A DNA stretch of 64,000 bases from Aristolochia californica. Its lineage: Eukaryota; Streptophyta; Magnoliopsida; Piperales; Aristolochiaceae. This document shows, piece by piece, positions 24,655-35,322 of this stretch; position 1 is the stretch's first letter; each line of letters opens with the position of its first letter. Made by a program: the position numbers and the translations under genes. Below the pieces are notes generated by a model. The model saw nothing but the letters and a program-made list of their open reading frames with translations, ran no database searches and was not told the origin of the DNA. Location: contig JARWKL010000013.1 in the NCBI GenBank assembly GCA_029961685.1, positions 24,830,922 to 24,894,921 on the forward strand. The letters are read 5' to 3'.

Positions 24655-25531
24655 GGTACCAGAGCAGGAGAATCATTTTCCTTCTCTTCGCCGAAGAACA
24701 GAGCAATAGTTTTGTCTTATATTTATCTCCTTCGCCCGCGGAAGTTGTTGAACCATCGCCGAAGAACAGAGCAGCAGCTTTGTCCCATATTCATCTCCTT
24801 GCCCGGAGGAAGTCGCTGAAAAAAAAAAAAACAACAGCTCTCTGTTTCACCACGAACAACACTATTTGGCAATGCTCCTGCTTCATCTCTGTCGTCACCC
24901 CACTCCGGCAGACCTTCCAGATGACGCCGACGACCGTAGCCGCGCCATCGCACCAATCCGAACATTGCCGACGATGAAGAGCCGCCCCACTTTCTCGAGC
25001 CCGATTCATCTCCGTCATCGCCCCACTTCGGCGGACCTTTCGGACGTCACCAACGACTAAAGCCGAGCCACCGATAGGCCTTCCAGCATACCGCGAGCTC
25101 GAATGTCGCCGACAAAGAAGAAGTCCCACCATCTCGACAAAGAAGACGAAGGTACGAAAGCAAAAAAAAAAATTGTTTCCATTAACTTAGGTCCCGATTT
25201 TTTTGATTATTTTGCCAAGTGACACAGGCTTGGATCGGACCACAACCAAAGGCCAAATCAGGTCAACCCAGCTACAGAAAGCGGACTGGACTGGAATCAG
25301 AGACCTAAATCGGGTCAACCTAGCGAATAGTTTTCGGACCAAACCGGGTCAACCCAGTGGCAGGAAACGGACTAGACTAGTATTTTTGGGTAATTTTATT
25401 CTGATCACCACCAATCTTATTTCATCTTGTCCAAGAAATCACCACCAATTATTTATGTTCAATCCAAAAACTCTAGTTTTATAACTAGCGTTATTCTTAC
25501 AGAAGTAAACTACGATGTATGGTCATAAATC
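24655..25531 (+). other. Leader of the copia element, with a short internal duplication
   Basis: Untranslated leader between primer-binding site and gag. Words 'cgccgaagaacagagca' and 'atctcctt(c)gccc' occur twice with a spacing of about 69 bp (near 24689 and 24758). The stretch 24850-25130 is unusually GC-rich, with related 'ccccact(c/t)cggc(a/g)gacc' words near 24898 and 25021. 'gggtcaaccc(a/t)' phrases recur at 25260-25360. No coding role is evident. Confidence 0.4.
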
Positions 25532-28500
25532 ATGGAGATACAAATTACAGGACGTGAGAAGCTCGAATATATTATGGGAAAAACACCGATCCCAAAAGAA
25601 ACCGATGCTTCATATACAAAGTGGTATGCTAAAAATCAAAAGGTCAAGGGGTGGTTGCTAACCTCTATGTCATCAGATATTATGAAACACTATATATTCG
25701 GTCGCACACCACACGCGAAATCTGGAATGCTCTAGCCAAAGCTTTCTACGATGAGTCAGATGAATCACAATTCTTTTCATTAAATCACCAAACAAACTGG
25801 TTGCCCTCGGTCAACATATTATGGTGATCTTGTGGAAATTTTCCAAGAACTGGATCATTGTGACAAGATTTTAATGAAAGATCCTGATGATATTATCGCT
25901 TATAGAAAATCTGTTGAAAGATTACATGTACACATTTTCTAAAACGGATTAGATGCAGAATTCAAACAAATCCAAGTCAAAATTCTCAAACAGGATCCGA
26001 TATGCGTCGTGACTCCGCTCACATAACCACTTTAAATGGTGAAGTGTTGAGTCATCTGCAATGGTAGCACGTCGAGCTAAGCTTAAAATAGCTCGACCAA
26101 ATGGTCCTACCAATGATCAAAATTGGGCATCAGGATCTCAAAATCACAACTATGAGATTGGAGCAGCAAAACAAGAACATATTTGTACTCATTGTGGTGA
26201 GACTGGGCATACAAAGTCAAGATGCTATGAACTTATTGGTTATCTAGAATGGTGGGATCCTACCAAAGCGCCTCACAAACAAAACTCTAAACCAAATAAT
26301 CATGCTTCCGTTGCAATAGCAAAACCCTCCACCTCTCACACGGCTAAGGATGCATCAGTTTTAATTGCTATATCTGGTAAGGTTCTTAATACTTCCGTTC
26401 CTAGTACAAATAGTGAATGGATAATTGATTCTGGTACTACTGATCATATCACCTTCGACAATCATCATGTTAAAATTGTGAAACTATTTGAACAACATAT
26501 CGTATCTACAACAAATGGTACTCCCTCTCACATTATTGGAGAAGGTTCCATCATCCTCAATGAAAATCTGAGTCTTGATTCTATATTAGTTGCTCCAACC
26601 CTCAATCATAATTTATTATCAGTGGCTCAAATAACTTGCACTCTGCATTGTATTGTGATCTTTTGGCCTAACCTTTGTGTTTTTAAGGATATTCAAACTT
26701 GGAAGATAATTGGTTATGGTAATAGAAGGGGAAGCTCTATTACCTTGATCTAAAGCCACAAAGTTCTCATCAATTAACTCAAGCATTCTCCATGAATAAA
26801 TCTGCGGACTCTGAAATTTGGTTATGGCATAAACGGTTGGGTCACTCTTCCTTTGGTTATTTAAAGAAATTGTTTCCAAAACTCTTTTCTAGATTATTTG
26901 TTTCAGATTTCTAGTGCGATGTATTCGAATTTGTTAAAGCCATCGTGTTCCATTTCAAATAAGCATGAATAAGAGTCCTTCACCCTTTATGATTATCCAC
27001 TCTGATGTATGGGGTTCAACAAATATAGCCTCTCTTAGTGATAAACGGTGGTTTATTTCCTTTATTGATGATCACACCCATATGACTTGGATTTGCTTAA
27101 TGAAATCAAAGGATAAAGTTAGTTCGTTGTTCAAACAATGTCACAGAATGATAACCACCTAATAGCATTCTACAAGACAAACTCTCCGCAGTAACAATGG
27201 TGGAGAATATCTAGATGATCAGGGTATTACTCATCAAACTACTTGTCTATTCACCCCTCAGAAAAATGGGATTGCCAAGCTCATATGTCGGCTAGTTACT
27301 GGGGTGAAGCCATCACAACTGCAGCTTATCTTATCAACAGAATACCCACAAGTGCGTAACAATTATAGGCTCCCTTAAGTGTTTTTCATGAAACCATAAG
27401 CTCACTTGTTGTGCCAAATCTGCCACCTAAAGTTTTTGGGTGTGTAGTCTTTGTTCATCTCCATCAGCCATTGAGAAATAAATTGGAATCCCGAGCTCTC
27501 AAGTATGTCTTTGTTAGTTATGCTCAATATTAGAAAGGTTATCATTATTATCATCCCCTCTCTCGCAAATTGTATGTCACTCTTGATGTGTTATTTCACG
27601 AAGATAACATGTATTATTCTACTTCCGAGTCTTCGATTCAAGGGGAGAATAGGATTAAATTGCAGATCCTTAATCATCATTTGGACACCTTGGATACTAC
27701 AAGTGGTAAGTATTCAAATTACAGCAATGAACATCAAAATGATACAAATGAGCATGATTCATAGGATGAAGACAGTCAAGACCAGATGGAAGTGATGCAA
27801 CCAGAATCTCAGTCAACATCTTCCCCCCTTCATAATGTACCAGTGGATCAATTGCTTTTTGAGTCCGAGTCCATGTCTAAGCCACAAGTAAGTTCCGAAA
27901 CTCAACTAAGAGTGCTACCTCATCGAACCACAAGAGGAAAACCTAGAGTTAATTATGAACCTCTTCTCACCTTGAAATCTCAGTATCCCATGTATAATTT
28001 TGTGTTTTATCATATATTGTGAAAGGCAAATGAAGTATTTGTGAATCAATTATCTACTATATCTATTCCTAATAGTGTGTAGGAAGCCTTGAAAGATCCT
28101 AAGTGGAAAGAAGCTATGAGTGAAGAAATTAGGTCTCTCTAAAAGAATTCAACATGGAAAGTGGTTGACCTACACGTAGGAAAGACAACAGTCGGATGCA
28201 GGTGGGTATTTACCATTAAATATAAAGTCGATGGTACCATTGAAAGGTTCAAAGCAAGGCTTGTCGCCAAAGGATATACTCAAACCTACGGGATTGATTA
28301 CATGGAGACATTCACACCAGTGGCCAAAATCAATACTGATCGAATTCTACTATCTTTGGCTATGAATCTTGACTAGCACTTATATTAGTTTGATGTTAAA
28401 AATATATTTTTGCACGGAGATCTCCAAGAAGAAGTATATATGGAGTTACCTCCTGGATGTATTATGCAAACCAAAGGATGCAAACAAGTATGTAAACTGA

Positions 28501-28708
28501 GGAAATCCCTATATGGTTTGAAGCAGTCTCAGAGGACGTGGTTTGGAAGGTTCACTAATTTTATGAAATGTATCGGATACAAGCAAAGCAACTCAAATCA
28601 TACTCTCTTCCTGAAATCTAACAAGGAAGCAATCACAATTCTTATTCTATATGTTGATGATATGATAGTAACTAAAAATGATCCAAAAGAAAAGAAAACA
28701 TTGCAAAG
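25532..28708 (+). pseudogene. Copia gag-pol, 5' part: gag, zinc knuckle, protease, integrase, RT start
   Basis: In order: gag N-terminus at 25532-25735; CCHC zinc knuckle CTHCGETGHTKSRC at 26184-26225; protease active site DSGTTDH at 26427-26447; pre-integrase WLWHKRLGH near 26820; integrase first Asp in IHSDVWG (about 26995-27015); then reverse transcriptase with [17 protein letters not shown] (28161-28376), FLHGDLQEEVYMELP and the catalytic YVDD at about 28649-28660. Many stops and frameshifts break it, for example stops at 27160-27162 and at 28374-28376. The second integrase Asp is changed to Asn (LRSNNGGEY near 27184-27210). It is dead in protein terms. The nested element begins immediately after 28708. 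Confidence 0.88.
28704..28708 (+). repeat. Target site duplication CAAAG (left)
   Basis: CAAAG lies directly before the TGTTG end of the nested LTR element. The identical pentamer follows its other end at 31414-31418. The copia reading frame passes unbroken across the site when the element and one CAAAG are ignored. Confidence 0.93.
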
Positions 28709-31413
28709 TGTTGGAAGATAGGGCCCAAGCCCACACGACCAAGGAAGGTCCACATATCTAAGAGTATTATAAGATGGGTCACACGACCAAAGAAGGCCCA
28801 CAAGATGGGCCCAAGCCCATAAGAAGTAGGACCCACCATGATTCCACAAGCTAGTATCCTTATCACATATGTTGGAAAATTAAGAAGGACTCACAAAGGC
28901 ATCTTTATCTTATGATAACGTCCTAGAAGAGTTCTAGTTTGATTTATGTTTGTCTTTTATCAATATTGAGATATTTAATTATGTTAAGACTTATCTTTAA
29001 GTGTTAGAGTTTGGGTGTAATTGGGACAAGGGTAGTTTTATTGTAATTGGAGTATATTACATTCCTCTATTATAAATAGAGGTTCATGTACTCTAATTAA
29101 AAAAAGTTAATGAAGTCAATGAAGTATTTTCCTTTTTCATAAATTCAACATGGTATCAGAGCAGGTTCTATGAGTTGACTTGGTTAACCCATAGAGATAA
29201 TGAGATCTTTTCTCTAAACCCTAAGTCTAGGTTCATCGTTATTTTTTTCTATCCTTGCACCCATAGTTTGATTTGCGTTTTTTACCTCTATACGGAGTTT
29301 GTAATATTGAAAATTATATATTGACGGAAAGATATTTGAGTCTAATTTTTAAATAAAAATGATTTGTTCCAATTGGAGTTATCTATAGAGAGTTATAGAT
29401 ATTTTAATGAGCAAAAGTCAGATTGCAAAAAGGTTCAAGCAGCAGCTGCAATCTTCAGATTCCGAGGTATTTTTGCTATCTAGAATTTATGTGGAAAAAT
29501 ATATATCAAAAGAAATATCTGTACGTATATTTTTTTATCTATTTAAGTAATTTTTATCTAAGTTATCTACAAAGATAAATCGATATTAGAAGCAGCAAAG
29601 GTTAGCAGTATCAAAAAGATTTAACTTTCGAGGTATTTTTTGCTATCAATAAAGAGACTTTATATGTAGATATATATATCGAAATAAATATATGTAAGTC
29701 TAATTTCTTAAATATTCAACCAATTATTATTATGATTTTTATTTAAGGAGATATTGATCTTGGAAGAGTCAAGGGTCATGCTGAAAAAAATGAGAAACAG
29801 TACTTAGTTCAGCCAGATGATAGTGACTGAAATCTATCAGATTATTTATCTTTTTATAATTATAATTTATGAAGAGAAGTTATACTTGAATGAAAGTTTT
29901 TTAATTATATTTTTATAATGAGAAAATTTCATGTCAATCTGATCTATATTTAAAGATATATTCGCATTGGAAGAATCAAAGGTCATGCTGGTATTCTGTT
30001 GAATTGAAAAATCCGAATTTATGCCCATTGTTTTGCGTCACTTTTTGAGTTGATATATCAGGAAAATATCTCACTTCTCCCTGGTTTGAGGGCTTATTTA
30101 TACATCTCTGTTATTTGGGCTTATTGCTATATCTATGATATTTGGTTCAAGTTGGGATCACTGCCATTACCTTCCAACTTGAGGGGGAGAAGTACGAGAA
30201 GTACAAGAAGTACAAGAAAGAGGTATTTTATTCCATATGTTGTAGATGAGTTTATGTGACAAAAATATTCAAGAAAAAGGGAGCACAAAAGATGAAGCTT
30301 CTGCATTTAAGAAAAAATATTTATATCGGATTATGATTATTTCATGGGTCCTTCTATAAGGTTTATTATTTTGGTTCGTGTTATATGAGTTGGAAGATGG
30401 TCGTGTTATATAGAGTTGTTGCTATTATGTCTCTTTGGATGAGACATTATTATTGAAGAAGAGGTGGCCTCAATATATGTTACATTACGGTGACAAAGGA
30501 GCTTATTACTACATCCATTGCTCATAAGGACATCTATGTTATTTCACAGTGATGGAAGAGTTTATTACTAACTCTATATATACCCCCATGAATTGGCATT
30601 TATTACTCCTATCACTTTAGAGTCGTTGTTATGTGGAGGGATAGTGATGGAGGAGTTTTTTTATTATTACACTTCCGAACAACGTATAGACCCACTACCT
30701 ATAGAAGATAGGAGTGTGCTGAATGTCCAACATATAGACCCACTACCTATAGAAGATAGGAGTTAATTGACTGGATCAAAATGCAATGTCATACAATTTG
30801 AAGTGATTTTACTCTCACTTTTCTTATGCCAGCTGGGCCTTATGAACGAGAGGACTAGCGTGAGGGGGAGTGTTGGAAGATCTGCCACATTATACAAAAA
30901 AATATTCTATATATCATTTGCAGCAAGTTGGGAGTTCATGTTATTCTCTCACCCCCAGCTTGAGGGGGGAGTGTTAGAAGATGGGCCCAAGCTTACACGA
31001 CCAAGGAAGGCCCACATATCTAAGAATATTATAAGATAGGATACACGACCAAAGAAGACCCACAAGATGGGCCCAAACCCATAAGAAGTATGACCCACCA
31101 TGATTACCACGAGCTAGCATCCTTATCACATAATATGGAAGATTAAGAGGGATTCACAAAGGCATCTTTATCTTATGGTCACGTCCTAGAAGACTTCTAG
31201 TTTGATTTATGTTTGTCTTTTATCAATATTGAGTTATTTAATTATGCTAGGACTTATCTTTAAGTGTTAGAGTTTGGGTGTAATTGGGACAAGAGTAGTT
31301 TTATTATAATTGGACTCTACTACCTTCCTCTATTATAAATTGAGGTTCATGTACTCTGATTACAACAAGTTAATGAAGTCAATGAAGTATTTTCCTTTTT
31401 CATAAAGTCAACA
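28709..31413 (+). mobile_element. Non-autonomous LTR retrotransposon, copy 1 (nested in copia)
   Basis: Direct LTRs at 28709-29150 and 30972-31413 are both 442 bp (TGTTG...CAACA) and differ at about 38 positions by eye, roughly 9 percent, so the insertion is not recent. The primer-binding site TGGTATCAGAGCAGG is at 29151-29165. The polypurine tract 'gcttgaggggggag' abuts the 3' LTR. A perfect CAAAG target duplication flanks it. The 1.82-kb interior has no gag, protease, integrase or RT frames; the small open frames there (30050-30259, 30767-31039) have no family match. It therefore fits the LARD-like class that uses another element's proteins. Related interior words occur in the copy at 12996-15669. 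Confidence 0.93.
30665..30765 (+). repeat. Short tandem repeat inside the nested element
   Basis: 'agacccactacctatagaag' plus 'ataggagt' occurs twice, at about 30678 and 30736. It lies in the 3' interior, upstream of the polypurine tract. Confidence 0.75.
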
Positions 31414-32058
31414 CAAAGTCATCTTACCAAAGAGTTTGAAATTAAAGTTCTTGGCTACCTAAAATATTTTCTTGGTATTGAAGTGTCAAGATCGAATGAA
31501 AGAATTTTTCTATCTCAATGAAAATATGCTTTGGAATTGTTGAAGGAAACTAGTATGATAGCATGTAGTTTACTCAATACTCCTATGGAAGAAAATCTAA
31601 AACTGGGAACACATTCAAATCAAGTCCATGCTAACAAGGAACATTATCAGAGACTAGTTGGGAGGTTAATGTATCTTGCACATACCAGACCGGATTTAGC
31701 TTAAGTACTAAGTGTGGTTAGTCAATTTATACACTCTCCAAGTGAAGAATGTATGAATGCCATCAACCGTATCATGCACTACTTGAAATCATCTCTAGAG
31801 AAAGGAATTTTATTTAAAAAGGGAGGCGACTTAAAAATTCAAGGTTATACTAATGCCAATTGGATTGGGTCAATAGAGGATCGAAGATCTACATTTGGAT
31901 ACTTGACTTTTGTAGGTGGGAATTTGGTCACTTGGAGAAGTAAGAAACATGAGGTGGTGGCTAGATCGTCAATTGAAGTCGAATACAGGGGAATGGCTAA
32001 GGCAATTTGTGAATTATTATGGATCAATAATTTGATACAAGAACTATACATTGAGTAG
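31414..32058 (+). pseudogene. Copia pol, 3' part: end of RT and RNase H
   Basis: This continues the copia polyprotein after the insertion. It opens with the duplicated CAAAG, then HLTKEFEIKVLGYLKYFLGI (RT C-terminal part), RLVGRLMYLAHTRPDLA and the RNase H region (YTNANWIGS, RRSTFGYLTFVGG, VVARSSIEVEYRGMA). Stops interrupt it at about 31519 and 31702. The conserved first RNase H Asp, usually in YxDADWAG, reads Asn here (TNANW). The last frame ends at 32056-32058; more diverged coding remains run to about 32300 before the 3' LTR. Confidence 0.85.
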
Positions 32059-32480
32059 ACAAGTCCTATGAAATTATACTGTGAAAGTAAGGCAACATGT
32101 GATATTGCCCACAATCCAGTCTAACATTAAAGAAGTTGATAGGCACTTTATCAAGGAAAAGCTAGAAGCAAGAATCATTGAAGTCTCTCAAGTTCGGTCT
32201 CAAGATTAGCGTGCCGATGTGCTAACCAAGGCAGTGTCTTACCCAGCTTTTAATAACTGTCTCCAGAGGTTGGGCATGAGTGATATCTATAAACCAACTT
32301 GAGTGGAAGTGTTGAGATTTATTCCCGTATATAGAAAGATACTCTTTCCATATTCTTAAAATCATGTAATCCTTGCTCTCAATCCTTTCGTGTATAGATT
32401 ATTACAATCTATAAATCGGTTATTTAAGCCAGACAATTTGAATAGTAATACAATGAAAAAAATTGAAATCATATTTTCTA

Positions 32481-33033
32481 CTCTACTAGAGGGAAAAAAG
32501 TATTTTTTTCTACAAAGTGAAGGGTCTTTTTGAAACACGTCGAGAAGGAAGTGCAATAGATGATGATAATACCTGTTGGAGTAGGTTAACCTCATCTAGA
32601 CGTGAAAGGAAAATCTCCACCAATATTTAAGAAGGCCCTTCTTGCAAAAATTTATCTACAACCTTCCTCCTGGAAAAATTTATGTCAAAAAAACTAGTGC
32701 ACTAATTTTTCTTTCACCATACCCTTTTTGTAAAACAAGCGAGGGGGGGGGGGGGCGAGCCATTTTTTCTTTCACCATGCCCTTTTTGTAAAACAAGGGG
32801 GGGGGGGGGGGGGGGGGGGGGGAGGGGAGCGATTTTGTCTTTAACTTCAACTTCAACTTCAAATGCACTAGAAAATAGTGTCCAATGTTTGATCCCCAAA
32901 ATGAGAAATATAACCAAAACAAGAGAATGAGTAACTGGTAATGATATACTTAAATAGAATATATATACCTAAATACTAAATTAATCAAAACAAACATGAT
33001 TATTACACTAATAAGTAATTTAATGTAGAATTA
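32481..33033. other. Spacer with duplicated segment ending in G-runs
   Basis: 'tttctttcaccat(a/g)cc' plus 'ctttttgtaaaacaag' occurs twice, at about 32709 and 32768, each followed by a pure G tract (32743-32755 and 32797-32822). The rest is AT-rich with no gene. Confidence 0.5.
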
Positions 33034-33472
33034 TGTTGGAAGATAAGATTAAGCCCAAACGACCAAGGAAGGCCCACATATGTAAAATTATTATAAGATG
33101 GGTCACACAACCAAGGAAGGCCCACAAGATGGGCCCAAGCCCATAAGAAGTAGGACCACAATGATTACCATGAGCTGGCATCATTATTACATCAGTTGGA
33201 AGATCAAGAAGAACTCATAAAAGTATCTTTATCTTAGGGTCATGACCAAGAAGAGTTTTAGTTTGAGTTATGTTTGTCTTTTATATATATTGATTATTTA
33301 ATTATGTTAGGACTTATCTTTAAGTGTTAGAGTTTGGGTGTAATTGGGACAAGGGTAGTTTTATTGCAATTGGAATCTACTACCTTTTCTATTATAAATA
33401 GAGGTTCATGTACTCTGATTACAACAAGTTATTGATGTCAATGAAGTATTTCACTTTTTCATAAATTCAACA
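33034..33472 (+). mobile_element. Solo LTR of the 2.7-kb non-autonomous family
   Basis: 439 bp, TGTTGGAAGAT...AATTCAACA, aligning end to end with the LTRs at 28709-29150 and 30972-31413. There is no primer-binding site after it and no interior, so it is a solo LTR left by LTR-LTR recombination. The flanks (aatta and aaaat) do not match perfectly. Confidence 0.88.
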
Positions 33473-33659
33473 AAAATATATTAATATACTAATTAATTAA
33501 ATAATATATTATATTAATTAATCATTGCAATTTATTGTACATTAATATAGCAATTACGTGTGACAATTAACCGTGCACTAATTAATTATAAATAAATAAA
33601 TTTATTAATAACATAAGATATATTTTAACATAAAAGCAAATGTTTATGCTTTGGAAGAG

Positions 33660-33712
<53 letters not shown>

Positions 33713-33916
33713 GGGGGGGGTCGAGCGGTTTTAAGTAAAATTAATTCTAATATACACAGTCGATGGTAGCTTCACCAGAATCTTGTAGCGGAATAATGGA
33801 GTCTCTTTTGGCAAAGGGGAGCGTACATTAACACTATCCTTCGCCCCATTTCTCCCTTCTTCTCAGTTCTCCCTAGGCTGAGAGCATCCACTCGCCCGAC
33901 TGTTTGGATCTCCACC
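33473..33916. other. AT-rich spacer, GA microsatellite and G tract
   Basis: 33473-33640 is AT-rich. 33664-33701 is a (GA)n repeat running straight into 19 G (33702-33720). 33835-33916 reads like a plant 5' UTR, pyrimidine-rich with 'ttctcccttcttctcag', leading into the Raf-like fragment. Confidence 0.5.
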
Positions 33917-34003
33917 ATGTCGAAGATGAAACACCTCCTTCAGAAGCTGCACATCGGCGAATGCGTCAACGACCACGATCGTTTGCCGGACACTCACCAT
34001 TGA
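33917..34003 (+). pseudogene. 5' fragment of a Raf-like MAPKKK gene (SIS8-type N-terminus)
   Basis: The short frame MSKMKHLLQKLHIGECVNDH, then DRLPDTHH and stop, resembles the conserved start of plant group-C Raf-like kinases such as SIS8 (MSKMKHLLRKLHIG in those proteins as I remember them). The upstream 80 bp look like the matching 5' UTR. After codon 28 the sequence turns into unrelated DNA with no kinase exon downstream, so only the gene's first piece is here. It could be a transposon-captured or recombination-derived fragment. Recognition rests on about 14 residues. Confidence 0.45.
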
Positions 34004-34878
34004 GATCATAACACATGGCAGAGCTAAGTATTCTACCATGTGTTGAATGATGTAGACCATGTTATGACATGTGGAGCTCTTGCTAGTTCTACATGTCATG
34101 TATGGTGCTTAAGTGGTAGTTAAACTCCAATTCGATTTTGGTGGTGGTTCAGTATAGTAGAGTTCATCTTGACTGTTGACTAGGCTTCAATGATTTTGAC
34201 TACAGATTTGGTTTTGACAATTGACTAAACCTCTATACTTTGATTGTCAAGGGTTTCGACTTTGACCATGACCATGACCATGTGTCAACTGGTGATCAAG
34301 TTCTTTCTATTTGGATTGTTGATCAATATAATGATCCAAACCATCGATTGAGGTATTAAATTTGGCAATCAAATTTCTATGCCTACAAGGTCGTTAATTT
34401 TCAAAAATAGATACCAAGTGTTAACAAAAAGGATTTTGTCATTAAATAAAGTAAGAATTATAACCTAAAAACTAAAAGAGTAACGCAACAAAAATAGGGT
34501 TTTACTTAGTAAAAGAATGTTTTGGATATAAAAACCAACGTTCAAACACCGATCTGTGTGTTGGTTTCCCCCGTTAGGGTACCGGCACAAGGCATGGTAC
34601 TTCCTGCATGAAACAAAGGCGAAAGGGGAATCATTCATAATAGTAGAAAAATAGTAACGTTATTATTCCTTTCCAGTTTCAGTTTGAATTTTGAAATTAG
34701 CGTCCAAGAAAAGAAAAAATTTCGGTTAAGAGATGGAGATTGATGGTAACACTAACTCGCGTGATTATGATCTGACAATTACGAGGAAAAGATCCCCTTT
34801 TCAAAACCGATCCAGAAATACTCTTCCCCTCGAAAGGAAGGAGAAAGCGAGAGAGAGCGAAAGGAAAAGAGCAAAGCC
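34004..34878. other. Region upstream of CML13 with palindromic segment
   Basis: 34010-34105 contains inverted words around 'acacatgg...ccatgtgt' and 'gacatgt...acatgtc'. A TATA-like TATAAAAA is at 34527-34534, but 345 bp before the CML13 ATG, so its use is uncertain. A purine-rich 5' UTR (gaaagcgagagagagcgaaaggaaaag) runs up to the ATG. Confidence 0.4.
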
Positions 34879-35322
34879 ATGGGGAAAGAGCTCACGGACG
34901 ATCAGGTCGCCTCCATGAAGGAGGCTTTCACCCTCTTCGACACGGACGGCGATGGCCGAATCGCCGCCTCGGAGCTTGGCATCTTGATGCGGTCTTTGGG
35001 TGGTAATCCCACTCAAGCCCAGCTCAAGCAGATCGTCGCCCAGGAGAACCTCACCGCGCCCTTCGATTTTCCCCGCTTCGTCGAACTTATGAAGAAGCAC
35101 ATGAAGCCCGAGCCCTTCGACCGCCAGCTCCGCGACGCCTTCAAGGTCCTCGACAAGGACTCCTCTGGGTACGTCTCCGTTGATTTTCTCCGCCATGTCA
35201 TGACTAGTATCGGTGAAAAGCTCGATCCAGCTGAGTTTGACGAGTGGATCCGAGAAATCGATGTGGGCTCCGATGGAAGGATTCGGTATGAGGATTTTAT
35301 TGCCAGAATGGTGGCTAAATGA
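34879..35322 (+). CDS. CML13: Calmodulin-like protein CML13/CML14 type
   Basis: The 147-aa protein is intronless within the coding region and matches Arabidopsis CML13/CML14 along its full length. It has four EF-hand positions. EF1 has a complete calcium loop, [12 protein letters not shown] (about residues 21-32). EF2 is degenerate ([12 protein letters not shown]). EF3 [12 protein letters not shown] lacks the final Glu, and EF4 [12 protein letters not shown] also departs from consensus. So one site is predicted to bind calcium well, as known for this family. CML13/14 proteins are reported as light chains binding IQ motifs of plant myosins and IQD proteins. The C-terminus ARMVAK is typical. 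Start choice: the first ATG after a purine-rich leader, with the family MGK start. The CDS is GC-rich compared with its surroundings. Confidence 0.93.
   Translation: MGKELTDDQVASMKEAFTLFDTDGDGRIAASELGILMRSLGGNPTQAQLKQIVAQENLTAPFDFPRFVELMKKHMKPEPFDRQLRDAFKVLDKDSSGYVSVDFLRHVMTSIGEKLDPAEFDEWIREIDVGSDGRIRYEDFIARMVAK

Larger units (their letters stand above)
24462..32480 (+). mobile_element. Degenerate Ty1/copia retrotransposon interrupted by a nested element
   Basis: Short LTRs lie at about 24462-24651 and 32313-32480 (TGAGATTT...TTTTCTA). The 3' copy lacks about 22 bp that the 5' copy has in the 'tgtaatcc...ctctcaatcc' region. A primer-binding site (TGGTACCAGAGC) starts at 24654. Between them lie recognisable gag, zinc knuckle, protease, integrase, reverse transcriptase and RNase H parts in copia order, all on +. 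Flanks CTCT on each side may be a partial target duplication. A 2705-bp element is inserted at 28709-31413. Without it the copia unit is about 5.3 kb, a normal size. Confidence 0.88.

Noticed and set aside
30767..31039. 90-aa frame at the 3' end of the nested LTR element
   Set aside because: It runs across the polypurine tract into the LTR, has no motif, and the second copy at 13-15 kb does not visibly preserve it.
34801..35196. 131-aa minus-strand frame over CML13
   Set aside because: Shadow of the EF-hand gene; no motif of its own.
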